DNA from: Pseudomonadales bacterium
Lineage (GTDB): Bacteria > Pseudomonadota > Gammaproteobacteria > Pseudomonadales > Azotimanducaceae
NCBI GenBank assembly: GCA_021295895.1
Contig: JAGWBM010000037.1
Span: 1 to 43,419, forward strand
Reading direction: 5' to 3'
DNA: 43,419 bases
The notes under the pieces were generated by a model, which worked only from the letters and a program-made list of their open reading frames with translations, was not told where the DNA came from and ran no database searches. Positions 8,866 to 17,142 of this stretch are shown in pieces. Made by a program: the position numbers and the translations under genes. Positions within the stretch are counted from its first letter, which is position 1, and each line of letters starts with the position of its first letter.

Positions 8866-8888
8866 GGGGCCGCCCTTGTGGCGGCCCG
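8866..8888 (+). repeat. Hairpin GGGCCGCC-CTTGT-GGCGGCCC after the HU gene
   Basis: A near-perfect inverted repeat with the same CTTGT loop as the dispersed repeat family, so probably a diverged member. It lies six bases after the HU stop and could act as an mRNA 3' end structure, but no T-tract follows it. Confidence 0.5.
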
Positions 8889-8979
8889 TCGTGACGAACC
8901 GACGCGGCCGGGGCACATCCTCGGGACGCGATAGCCCCGCCCCTACGAACGCGGCACAAGTGATCGAGCAAGAACACCC

Positions 8980-10683
8980 ATGAACTTCAGCCAGCTGATC
9001 ATTCCGACCTTGCGCGAAGCGCCTGCGGATGCGGAGGTCGCGAGCCACATCCTGCTCGTGCGAGGCGGCTTCATTCGGCGCGTCGCTTCGGGCTCGTACA
9101 ACTGGCTGCCGCTGGGGCTCCGCGTCCTCAAGAACATCGAACGCATAGTCCGCGAGGAACTCGAACGCGCCGGCGCCCAGGAGATCCTGATGCCCGTCGT
9201 GCAACCCGCCGAACTCTGGCGGGAAAGCGGCCGCTGGGACGTGATGGGGCCCGAACTGCTGCGCCTCACCGACCGCCACGACCGCGACTACTGCGTGAGT
9301 CCAACCCAGGAAGAGGTCGTAACGGATCTGTTCCGGCGGGTGATCACGAGCTATCGCCAGTTACCGTGCAACCTGTATCACATCCAAACAAAATTCCGCG
9401 ACGAAATCCGACCCCGCTTCGGCCTCATGCGGGCCCGCGAATTCATCATGAAGGACGGCTACTCGTTTCACCTCGACGAGGATTCCTTCGAGGCAACCTA
9501 TGCCGCGATGCATGCCTGCTATTCGGCGATCCTCACCCGCATCGGACTCGACTACCGGGCCGTCGAAGCGGACTCCGGATCGATCGGCGACGGCGAGTCG
9601 CACGAGTTCCATGTCCTGGCCGACAGTGGCGAGGACGAGATCGCCTACAGCCTGATAAGCGACTACGCCGCGAACGTCGAAAAAGCCGAGGCGGTCGCAC
9701 TGCCCGACGATGGTTCCGTCGAGCCAATCCAGAAGACGCACACACCGGACGCCAAAACGATCGAAGCCGTGGCACGGTTTCTCGATGTCGACACGACGCG
9801 CTGCGTCAAGACGCTGATCGTTCACGCCGACCCAGCCCTCGGGGGTCTCGTCGCATTGGTGCTGCGCGGCGACCACCAGTTGAACGAGGCCAAGGCCGGC
9901 CGGATCGACGGCGTTCGTCGACCACTCGAGTTCGCGAGCCAGGCCGACATCGAAGCCACCCTTGGTGTCGGCATCGGCTCCATCGGCCCCGTCGGCCTCA
10001 CGTTGCCGATCGTCGCGGACTCGTCCGCCGCTGCGATGTCCAGTTTCGTCTGCGGTGCCAATGTCGACGACTACCATTTCGTCGGTGCGAACTGGCAGCG
10101 CGATGTGGCCGGCGACGTCCGAGTCGCGGACATTCGCAATGTCGTGGACGGCGACCCGGCCCCCGACGGCAGCGGGCGCCTGAAGTTCCTGCGCGGTATT
10201 GAAGTCGCACACATCTTCAAGCTCGGCACCAAGTACAGCGAAGCCATGAGCGTCAACGTCCAGGACGCTTCCGGTCGGGACGTCGTTCCCATCATGGGAT
10301 GCTACGGCTTCGGCGTGTCGCGGATGGTCGCCGCCATCGTCGAACAGTGCCACGACGACGACGGCATCGTCTGGCCCGACGCGGTCGCTCCCTTCGACAT
10401 ACACATCGTCGCCTTGAACAACACCAAGTCGACGGACGTGCAGGCCGTGGCGGATCGACTGCATGACGATCTGCAGGCAGCCGGTTTCGCCGTATTGTTC
10501 GACGACCGGGACGAACGACCGGGGGTGAAGTTCGCCGATGCCGACCTCATCGGCATCCCGAATCGCGTTACGGTCGGCGACCGGGGCTTGAAGGACGGAA
10601 TCGTCGAATTCCGACGTCGTCGCGAGTCCGACGTGCGGAGGCTTTCACCCGCGGACGCGGTTGGTGTGCTCACCGGCAAGTAG
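8980..10683 (+). CDS. proS: Proline--tRNA ligase, bacterial type with editing domain
   Basis: Class II synthetase that charges tRNA-Pro. The 567 residues are family-typical. Visible are the N-terminal catalytic core (GSYNWLPLGLRVLKNIE; motif 2 FRDEIRPRFGLMRAREF), an inserted YbaK-like editing domain at about 225-385 (RCVKTLIVHAD, LVALVLRGDHQLNEAK) that clears Ala-tRNA-Pro, motif 3 (GCYGFGVSRMVAAIVEQ), and a C-terminal anticodon-binding domain. The start ATG 8980 (MNFSQLIIPTLREAPADAE) fits the family, although the ribosome-binding site is weak. Its stop codon TAG is the beginning of a half copy of the dispersed repeat. It is convergent with the next gene. Confidence 0.97.
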   Translation: MNFSQLIIPTLREAPADAEVASHILLVRGGFIRRVASGSYNWLPLGLRVLKNIERIVREELERAGAQEILMPVVQPAELWRESGRWDVMGPELLRLTDRHDRDYCVSPTQEEVVTDLFRRVITSYRQLPCNLYHIQTKFRDEIRPRFGLMRAREFIMKDGYSFHLDEDSFEATYAAMHACYSAILTRIGLDYRAVEADSGSIGDGESHEFHVLADSGEDEIAYSLISDYAANVEKAEAVALPDDGSVEPIQKTHTPDAKTIEAVARFLDVDTTRCVKTLIVHADPALGGLVALVLRGDHQLNEAKAGRIDGVRRPLEFASQADIEATLGVGIGSIGPVGLTLPIVADSSAAAMSSFVCGANVDDYHFVGANWQRDVAGDVRVADIRNVVDGDPAPDGSGRLKFLRGIEVAHIFKLGTKYSEAMSVNVQDASGRDVVPIMGCYGFGVSRMVAAIVEQCHDDDGIVWPDAVAPFDIHIVALNNTKSTDVQAVADRLHDDLQAAGFAVLFDDRDERPGVKFADADLIGIPNRVTVGDRGLKDGIVEFRRRRESDVRRLSPADAVGVLTGK

Positions 10684-10746
10684 GGGACGGGCTTGTGCCA
10701 TAGTCTAGGCAACCGAGGTGTCCGGCACGGGCGACCACAAGCCTAC
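10681..10746. repeat. Facing partial copies of the palindromic repeat between convergent genes
   Basis: TAGGGGACGGGCTTGTG (10681-10697) is the left half of the repeat and includes the proS stop codon. At 10728-10746, in the opposite orientation, is GTAGGCTTGTGGTCGCCCG, a variant also seen at 21939-21966. The pair lies between two convergent genes, a typical REP position. Confidence 0.5.
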
Positions 10747-10757
10747 GATGTAGGGCG

Positions 10758-11093
10758 TCAGTGGACGATCGGCGGTGGCGATTCGGGCTGTTTCGCCGGT
10801 TCCGGCTCCGCTTGCACCGCGTAGCGCCGAGTCATGACCTGCCCGGCCAACACGTCCGGCAGTTCGTCGAGGAATACCTTCATGTGGTCGGTACGTAGGT
10901 GGCCCGCGAGCGCCTCCATGTTCTCCCACTCCTGAAGCAGGATCAGCATATTCGGGTCGCGCAGGCCCACGTAGAACTCGTAGGAAATGCAACCGTCCTC
11001 GGTACGGGTCGCCTCGGACATCACACGCGCCAGGTCCAGGGCCTTGTCGCGTTGAGCGGGCTTGATGGGGATGATGCCGTGGACGATGATCAT
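10758..11093 (-). CDS. ABM-fold (antibiotic biosynthesis monooxygenase-like) protein
   Basis: Small dimeric alpha/beta-barrel family including YgiN-like quinol monooxygenases; substrates are usually unknown. The 111-residue product matches the fold in order: first strand MIIVHGIIPIKPAQRDKAL, EDGCISYEFYVGLRDPN (the usual GC..Y.ly..d), LLLQEW-like ILLQEWENMEALAGHLRTDH with the conserved trailing His, and then a Pro-rich tail. ATG 11093 is chosen because the fold begins there; the frame upstream to 11207 is not family-like. It ends convergent with proS and starts 73 bases from the RND gene stop. Function is not assignable. Confidence 0.75.
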   Translation of the reverse strand: MIIVHGIIPIKPAQRDKALDLARVMSEATRTEDGCISYEFYVGLRDPNMLILLQEWENMEALAGHLRTDHMKVFLDELPDVLAGQVMTRRYAVQAEPEPAKQPESPPPIVH

Positions 11094-11166
11094 GGTCCAA
11101 TGGTGGCGAATTCCCCTTGTGCTGGCAAGCTGTCGGCCAAGGCGCAATAGGGTCGCCCCCGGGGCG

Positions 11167-14100
11167 CTAGGCGGGCGCCACCACCGCCCTGCGGGAAGAG
11201 TTCGCACGCAAGTAGACGGTCATCAGAGCCGGTATCAGCAACATCAGTATCGCGGTCGTAATCATGATGCCGATGCCGAGCGACGCGGCGAAGGGAATCA
11301 GGAACTGCGCCTGGATGGACCGCTCCAAAATGAGTGGTGTGAAGCCCAGGAAGGTGGTCAGCGAAGTCAGTACGATCGGTCGGAAGCGCCCCTTGGCGCC
11401 ATCGACGATGGCGGTCTTCGGCGACGCGCCTTCCCGGAGCCTTTGGTCGATGAAGTCGATCATGACCAGCGAGTCGTTGACGACGACGCCGCTCAGGCCG
11501 AAGAAGCCCAAAAACGACCCCGCACTGATGGTGACTCCCAGCACCAGGTGCCCGAGAACGATGCCGACCAGTCCGAACGGAATGATCGCCATCACGATGA
11601 ACGGTTTCCGGTAGGAACCGAGCGGTATCGCCAAGAGCGCGAAGATCGCGAGCATGGCGAGCGCGAATCCGCGGTACAGGGCGTCGAGCGACTCCAACTG
11701 CTGCTGCTGTTCACCACCGAAGGAAAAGGTCAACGCGGGGTTGGCGGCACTGAGTTCAGCAAGAATCCGATCCTCGAGAACTTCGTTCGCTTCCCCGGCC
11801 GAGATCACCTTCTCGTGCACATCCGCCGTCACCGTGACGACTCGCTGACCGTCCTTGCGCCGAACCGCGGGCGGCGACGTGCCCATGCGCATCGAAGCGA
11901 CCTGCTTGAGCGGCACCTCCGCTCCCGTCGGCGTGCGGATCAGATAGCCTTCGATATCCGTGATCGCGTCGCGCTCGTCCGACGGCAGCCGTACATACAC
12001 CCGCACCTCTTCCCGCTCCCGCTGCACCCGGAGCGCCTCCGCCCCGAAATAGGCAGCCCGCGCCTGCCGTGCCATGCCTTCCAGCGTGAGTCCGAGGGTC
12101 CGCGCCTCCGGCTTCAGCTCCAACTGGACTTCCCTGACGCCCGGTGCATGATCGGATCGGACGTCGAAGACACCCGCCACACTGCGAAGACCCTCCACGA
12201 CCGAATCCGCGATTTCGCCGAGACGTTCCGGATCCGGGTGAGACAGCACCGCTTCGACGGGATTGCCCAGATCGATGACCTCGCCGCTGAAGGCGATTCC
12301 CCGAACGTACGGGAGAACGCCGACCTCCTCCCGCCAAAGCTGAACGATGGCGATGGTCGACAGATCGCGTTCCTCGGCACCCAATAGCTTGAAATCAACG
12401 GTCGCAATATTGCCCTGCGGGTTGAGGGTGGGCGTGGGCGTTAACCCCCCGCCCTCGATGCGCGGCCCCTGGCCGACGGTGATCGTCACCCCCCTTAGGA
12501 GCGGGGGCGCATCGTCCGGTCGGTGACGTTCGAGGCGCTCGATAACCCGTCGTCCGGCTTGCTCCAACTCCACCGCCACCTCGTAGGTGCGCTCCGCAGG
12601 TGTCCCGTCCGGCATCTCCAGCGAGGCGTTTATGAAATCCCCTTCCACGACGTCGGCGAAGGTCGTCGGGACAATGCCTGCCGGGACCAGGGATACGCTG
12701 ACGAACAAGAGCCCGACGGCACCCGCGATGACCACGGCGGGCTGATCCGTCGAAAACCGCAATGCGCGGTCCATCGGGCCCTCGAGGAAGGACTTGATCC
12801 ATCGATCGACCAGCCCGCGGGTTCGCGCGAAGAATCGGTCCACCACGTGGGTCGGTGTCCAATCCGGCCCCTGCAGGTGCGACAAGTGCTTGGGAAGAAT
12901 GAACAGCGACTCGACCAGTGAAATCAACAGCATGGCGATGATGATCACCGGCAACGCCAGCCAGATCTCACCGATGTTGCCCGGGATGAATAGAAGCGGC
13001 GTAAACGCCGCCACGGAGGTGAGAACCGCGAACGTCAGTGCCCTCTTGATCCGCCGAGAACCCCGGATCGCCGCGACGACGCCGGGCACCCCCCGGCCAC
13101 GCTCATAGTGGATGTACTCCGCCACGACAATGGCATCGTCGACGATGATGCCGATCGCCAGAACGAACGCGAACAGGGAAGTCGTGTTGATCGCCAGGTC
13201 GAGCAGGAGCATGGCGGCCAGTGCGCCGACGCCCGATGTGACGAGGCCGACCACTACCCACAACGCGAGGCGAATCTCCAGGAACAGTGCCAAGGCGACG
13301 AAAACCAGCATGAGCCCCAGGAGGCCGTTCTTGACCAAGAGACCGACGCGTTCCGAATAGATCTGGGATTCGTCGTTCCAGATCTCGATCCCCACGCCTG
13401 GCGGCAAGGAAGGGATGATCGTGTTCGCGAGGTGCTCTTTCGTGCCTTCGGCAAGGGTCTCTACGTGTTCGTCCTCGGCCCGGAAGACCTCGACGAAGAC
13501 GGCCGGCAGCCCTTGGTGGCGCACGGTGAGGTTCGAATCCTGGAAGGCGTCGCGCACTTCGGCGATATCGCCGAGTCGTACGGCCGTGCCGTCGTCCCGG
13601 GCGATGACGACGATTTCTTCGAAATCCTGCTGATCGTAGCTTTGGCCGATGGTCCGCACCCGCACGTCGGCCTCTCGGGTATCGACGCCACCGGCGGACA
13701 GGTCGAGGGAACTCAAGCGAACAGCGTTCGCGATATCGTCCAGGGTGAGCCGCAGGGCCCGAAGTTGCGCGACCGGCACTTCGATCGAGATTTCGTAGTC
13801 CCTCGTCCCGCTCGTTGCCACGCGGGAGACGCTTGGTAGCGTTGCCAAGTCATCCTCGATCTGGTGAGCCAGCTCCTTGAGCGATCGCTCGGGGATATCG
13901 CCGAACACGATGAGGCGGATGACGCTGTTGTCGTTGGCCATCTCCCGGAACTCGGGACGCTCGGCCGCGCCGGGGAACGACTGGATCAAACCGACGGCGG
14001 ACTCCACTTCGTCCATGGCATCGCCGATTTCCGTGCCGGTCTTCAGTTCGACTCTCACCGAAGCCATGCCGGGAGCGGCTATCGACTTCACGGCCTTGAC

Positions 14101-14361
14101 GTCCGAGAGAGCCTCGACCTGCTCCTCGATCTTGGCGACGATCGACTCTTCCACCTCCTCGGGCGTGGCGCCCGGATAGGCAACTGAGACTTCGATCGTG
14201 TTGAAGGGCACCTTGGGCCAGGCCTCCCGGTCCAGCCCGGTGAGCGAAACCAGCCCCGCCGCCAAGATGCCCAACATCAAGAGGTTGGCGGCGACCCGGT
14301 TGCTCGCCATGTAGGCGATGGGGCCGGCGGGCTCCCCCAGGTAGGCGTCGCTCCGGTTCAT
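11167..14361 (-). CDS. RND efflux transporter permease (AcrB/HAE-type)
   Basis: Inner-membrane proton-driven pump of tripartite RND systems that exports hydrophobic or amphiphilic compounds. The 1064 residues show TM1 at about 22-42, a first periplasmic porter domain (43-335), TM2-TM6 (about 338-480), a second periplasmic domain (about 560-870), and the remaining helices to about 1050. TM4 carries the proton-relay pair Asp408-Asp409 in IGIIVDDAIVVAEY, and GDIAEVRDAFQDSN is a typical porter motif. Its ATG overlaps the adaptor stop as ATGA. It is the last gene of the Rieske-P450-efflux operon, which suggests its cargo is the oxidised product (inference). Confidence 0.93.
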   Translation of the reverse strand: MNRSDAYLGEPAGPIAYMASNRVAANLLMLGILAAGLVSLTGLDREAWPKVPFNTIEVSVAYPGATPEEVEESIVAKIEEQVEALSDVKAVKSIAAPGMASVRVELKTGTEIGDAMDEVESAVGLIQSFPGAAERPEFREMANDNSVIRLIVFGDIPERSLKELAHQIEDDLATLPSVSRVATSGTRDYEISIEVPVAQLRALRLTLDDIANAVRLSSLDLSAGGVDTREADVRVRTIGQSYDQQDFEEIVVIARDDGTAVRLGDIAEVRDAFQDSNLTVRHQGLPAVFVEVFRAEDEHVETLAEGTKEHLANTIIPSLPPGVGIEIWNDESQIYSERVGLLVKNGLLGLMLVFVALALFLEIRLALWVVVGLVTSGVGALAAMLLLDLAINTTSLFAFVLAIGIIVDDAIVVAEYIHYERGRGVPGVVAAIRGSRRIKRALTFAVLTSVAAFTPLLFIPGNIGEIWLALPVIIIAMLLISLVESLFILPKHLSHLQGPDWTPTHVVDRFFARTRGLVDRWIKSFLEGPMDRALRFSTDQPAVVIAGAVGLLFVSVSLVPAGIVPTTFADVVEGDFINASLEMPDGTPAERTYEVAVELEQAGRRVIERLERHRPDDAPPLLRGVTITVGQGPRIEGGGLTPTPTLNPQGNIATVDFKLLGAEERDLSTIAIVQLWREEVGVLPYVRGIAFSGEVIDLGNPVEAVLSHPDPERLGEIADSVVEGLRSVAGVFDVRSDHAPGVREVQLELKPEARTLGLTLEGMARQARAAYFGAEALRVQREREEVRVYVRLPSDERDAITDIEGYLIRTPTGAEVPLKQVASMRMGTSPPAVRRKDGQRVVTVTADVHEKVISAGEANEVLEDRILAELSAANPALTFSFGGEQQQQLESLDALYRGFALAMLAIFALLAIPLGSYRKPFIVMAIIPFGLVGIVLGHLVLGVTISAGSFLGFFGLSGVVVNDSLVMIDFIDQRLREGASPKTAIVDGAKGRFRPIVLTSLTTFLGFTPLILERSIQAQFLIPFAASLGIGIMITTAILMLLIPALMTVYLRANSSRRAVVAPA

Positions 14362-15563
14362 CGATCCGGGGCTGGCCCGGCACGTACCGCCATACCGTCG
14401 GTCGCGAACCGTATGCCGCCTACGACAGCCGGCTGACCGTCTTCCAGCGCACCGGTCACGAAGACCTCGTCGTCGACACGCTGCAGGATCCGTACCGGCA
14501 CGATAGCCACCCTGCCGTCACCACCCACCGTCCAGATCTCGTCGCCCGTCTGCAGCGCGGCCCGGCGCACCCTGAAGTAGCTAGCAGGTACCACACCCTG
14601 GATCACGACTTCCACGAACTTGCCCACCAGCAGCGGTGGCCCTGTATCGGGACGCCGTCCGGACCTCACCGACATACCCGGCTCGAGGGGTTTGGGCACG
14701 CGCACGATCACGTCGATGGTGCGGGTCTCGGCATCGAGGGATGCATCGGCCCGATCCACGTAGCCGTCCCAGGCGTAGGCCGCGTCGCCGTATTCGGCAA
14801 CCACGTGGGCCACCACGGGATCCGCATCCGGTTCCGGCCTCCAAAGCCGGGGAATCAGCGCGGCGTCGGCGTCGGAAAGCGGAATCACCACTTCGACGGC
14901 GTCGGACGAGAACAACCTGCCCACCGGCTGGCCCGCCGTGAGCAGTTGGCCCACGTCCACCGACTCGTCTCGTACGATGCCGTCGAATGGCGCGGTGACC
15001 CGGGTGCGCGACAATGCCAGCTTGGCTTGGGCCAACGTGGCTTCTTCGCGCTTCACGGCGGCTTCGGCTGCTTCCAACTGGGGTATGCGCAGGGTCAACG
15101 GGCTTGCTTCCGGGGTGGCGTCGCCGGAACGCTTCTCGGCGTAGCGCTCGTACTCGGCACGGGCAATCTCCGCGTCCTCACGCGCTTCCAGGAGTGCTAC
15201 CTGTCGGGCTGCCAGCGCGGCCTGGGCCTCGCGCACGCGGTATTCATAATCCGCCTCCTCGATACGGAACAGCGTTCGGCCCGCATCGAGGCGACGGCCG
15301 CTGTGAAAGTCCGCATCCACCCAGACCACCCGACCGCCGACCTGCGGCGCGATATCGACCTCCGCGCTGGGTCGTACGGTTCCCGCGCCATGCACGGGGA
15401 TCGGTCCGGAACCGGCAACGACCATTGCCGTTTCCGCATAGGGAATCTGAGATGGGGGCTCGCGGGTCTCGGGCTCCGGCGCCAACGACACGAGAAGGGT
15501 GGCCACGCCGGCGGAGGCGACGACCACGACGACTGCGATGAGATAGCCCGTCCGTCTACGCAT
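14358..15563 (-). CDS. RND efflux periplasmic adaptor (membrane fusion protein)
   Basis: Adaptor that bridges the RND pump and the outer-membrane channel. The 401 residues comprise an N-terminal membrane anchor (about 6-28, no lipobox Cys), a first lipoyl half (VDIAPQVGGRVVWVDADFHSG), a coiled-coil hairpin (about 105-190, rich in Ala, Glu and Arg), a second lipoyl half (RVTAPFDGIVRDESVDVG), a beta barrel, and a membrane-proximal domain. It starts at ATG 15563, one base after the outer-membrane gene stop, and its end overlaps the pump start. It is one part of a complete outer-membrane factor, adaptor and pump set. Confidence 0.92.
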   Translation of the reverse strand: MRRRTGYLIAVVVVVASAGVATLLVSLAPEPETREPPSQIPYAETAMVVAGSGPIPVHGAGTVRPSAEVDIAPQVGGRVVWVDADFHSGRRLDAGRTLFRIEEADYEYRVREAQAALAARQVALLEAREDAEIARAEYERYAEKRSGDATPEASPLTLRIPQLEAAEAAVKREEATLAQAKLALSRTRVTAPFDGIVRDESVDVGQLLTAGQPVGRLFSSDAVEVVIPLSDADAALIPRLWRPEPDADPVVAHVVAEYGDAAYAWDGYVDRADASLDAETRTIDVIVRVPKPLEPGMSVRSGRRPDTGPPLLVGKFVEVVIQGVVPASYFRVRRAALQTGDEIWTVGGDGRVAIVPVRILQRVDDEVFVTGALEDGQPAVVGGIRFATDGMAVRAGPAPDR

Positions 15564-15564
15564 C

Positions 15565-17140
15565 CTAGTCCCCTTGTCCGCGTTGAACCGTTGTCGCCGG
15601 CGCCGTGGCGACCTGGCGGCGTCCAGCGGCAGCCGGCTCGCGGCCGGACTCGGGACGCAAAGCGTCGCTTGTCAGCGCGGGATTCGTGGCGTCCGACCAG
15701 GCACCCCCGAGGGCCCGGTGCAGCGCAAGCCGAGCGTACGCCAAATCACGCTCCGCCGCCGCACGCGCGGCCTTGGCGCCAACGTCCATCTGCGACGCCG
15801 CGAGGAAGGTCGCATAGTCGCCGACCCCGGACACGTAGCGTTCTTCCTGCAGTGCCGCCTCCGCCCGCGCTTCCTCGGCGAACGAGGCAAGCAGGGCCGC
15901 ACGATGCCGGTTGGCCTTCAAGCCGGCGAGGGCCGCTTCGGCCTCTGTCGTCGCCGTCACGACGGCGTGTCCGTAGGCCGCCGTGGCTTCGTCCAGTGCG
16001 CCTTCGGCAAGCGCCACATTGCCGCGTAGTCGGCCGCCTTGGAACACGGGCGCGAGCAGGTTCGAACTCAGGTTCCGGAACCATTGGTCCGGGTCGAACC
16101 AGTCAACCGATGGTTCCGGAGAGCGACAACGACGGCAACAACGCGGCCCGGCGTGCGCCCAGGGCGAAACGGGCGGCCGCCAATCGTTGCCGTGCCGCGG
16201 CGACGTCGGGCCGCTGCGCGAGCGCCTCGGCCGGGACACCCATCGGCACCGGCGCGGCCGCGTTGGGAGGCATCGCATCGGGCAGCATGGCGAGGAGATC
16301 CGCGTGCTGGTCTCCGCCCAGCAGCACCTTGAGCCGGCCTTCGGCGTCGGCCAGACGCGCATCCATTCCCGGCAAAGTCGCCTCCGCATCGCGCAGATTG
16401 CGGCGAACTGCGTATACGTCGCGGATATCCCCAACGCCCCGGTCGTACCTATCCGTTGCGAGCGTTGCCCACTCGCCGAGTATCCCCACGGTTTCCGCCG
16501 CGAGGTGCCGTTGGCGGCGCAAGTCGACAATTTCCAGGTATGTCGCGACGGTCTCGACGAGAACGCCGATCCGGGCTGCCCGATAGTCGGCCTCGGAGGC
16601 GAGTCGCTCGGCACCCGCCGACAGTGCCGCGTTCCTGTGGCGGCCCCAGAAGTCGACTTCGTAGGAAAAGTCGGCGCCTGCCGAATAGGTCGTCTGGTCG
16701 AGGCGGTCGGGCAATGCGAGGTCGAACACGGCAAACGCGTCGGCACCCAACCCCAATTCCTCCAACTGCGCGCCCAGTCCCACGTTGGTAGGCGCGTCGA
16801 ATCCACCGGCGAGTAGCGAAGCCTGAATCATCGGCAGCCGCGCAGCCACGGCGATGCGTGCCCTGGCCCTTGCCTGCTTCACGCGGGCCACGGCCGTCGC
16901 CAGGTCGAAGTTCGACTCCAGCACCGACTGAACGACCCGGTTCAGCGTGGGGTCGTCGAAGGACTCCCACCAGGCGATCGGTTCGTGCAAGGCGACGACT
17001 TGCTGCGGGCCCGGGTGGTCGCGGTCCTTCTCAAACCAGTCGACGCCGACGTTGAACGGAACAACCGAACAGGCCGTGGCAATCGATCCAATCGCGACGG
17101 CCAGCACCGACATGCACCAAGGGCGTGGCCTGAATGCCAT
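15565..17140 (-). pseudogene. Outer-membrane efflux lipoprotein (NodT/OprM-type), one frameshift
   Basis: TolC-like trimeric outer-membrane channel. The first frame (from ATG 17140, 345 codons) has a lipoprotein signal ending in ATAC with Cys24, then family motifs (PIAWWESFDDPTLNRVV, YEVDFWGRHRNA, LLGGDQHADL, LPSLSLSGTIG), and hits a stop at 16103. The remainder continues without a gap in the next frame (SVDWFDPDQWFRNLSSNLLA, PVFQGGRLRGNVALAEG) to a stop at 15565. Dropping one base between about 16103 and 16125 gives a continuous protein of about 524 residues, normal for the family. Everything else looks intact, so a sequencing error or very recent mutation is more likely than old decay. It starts two bases after the P450 stop. 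Confidence 0.85.
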
Positions 17141-17142
17141 AC

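Noticed and set aside
8866-8888. Intrinsic terminator after the HU gene
   Set aside because: A strong hairpin, but it has no T-tract and shares the CTTGT loop of the dispersed repeat, so it is listed as a repeat.
11062-12387. Plus-strand open frame (441 codons) opposite the RND gene
   Set aside because: His/Arg/Asp-rich shadow with no family similarity.
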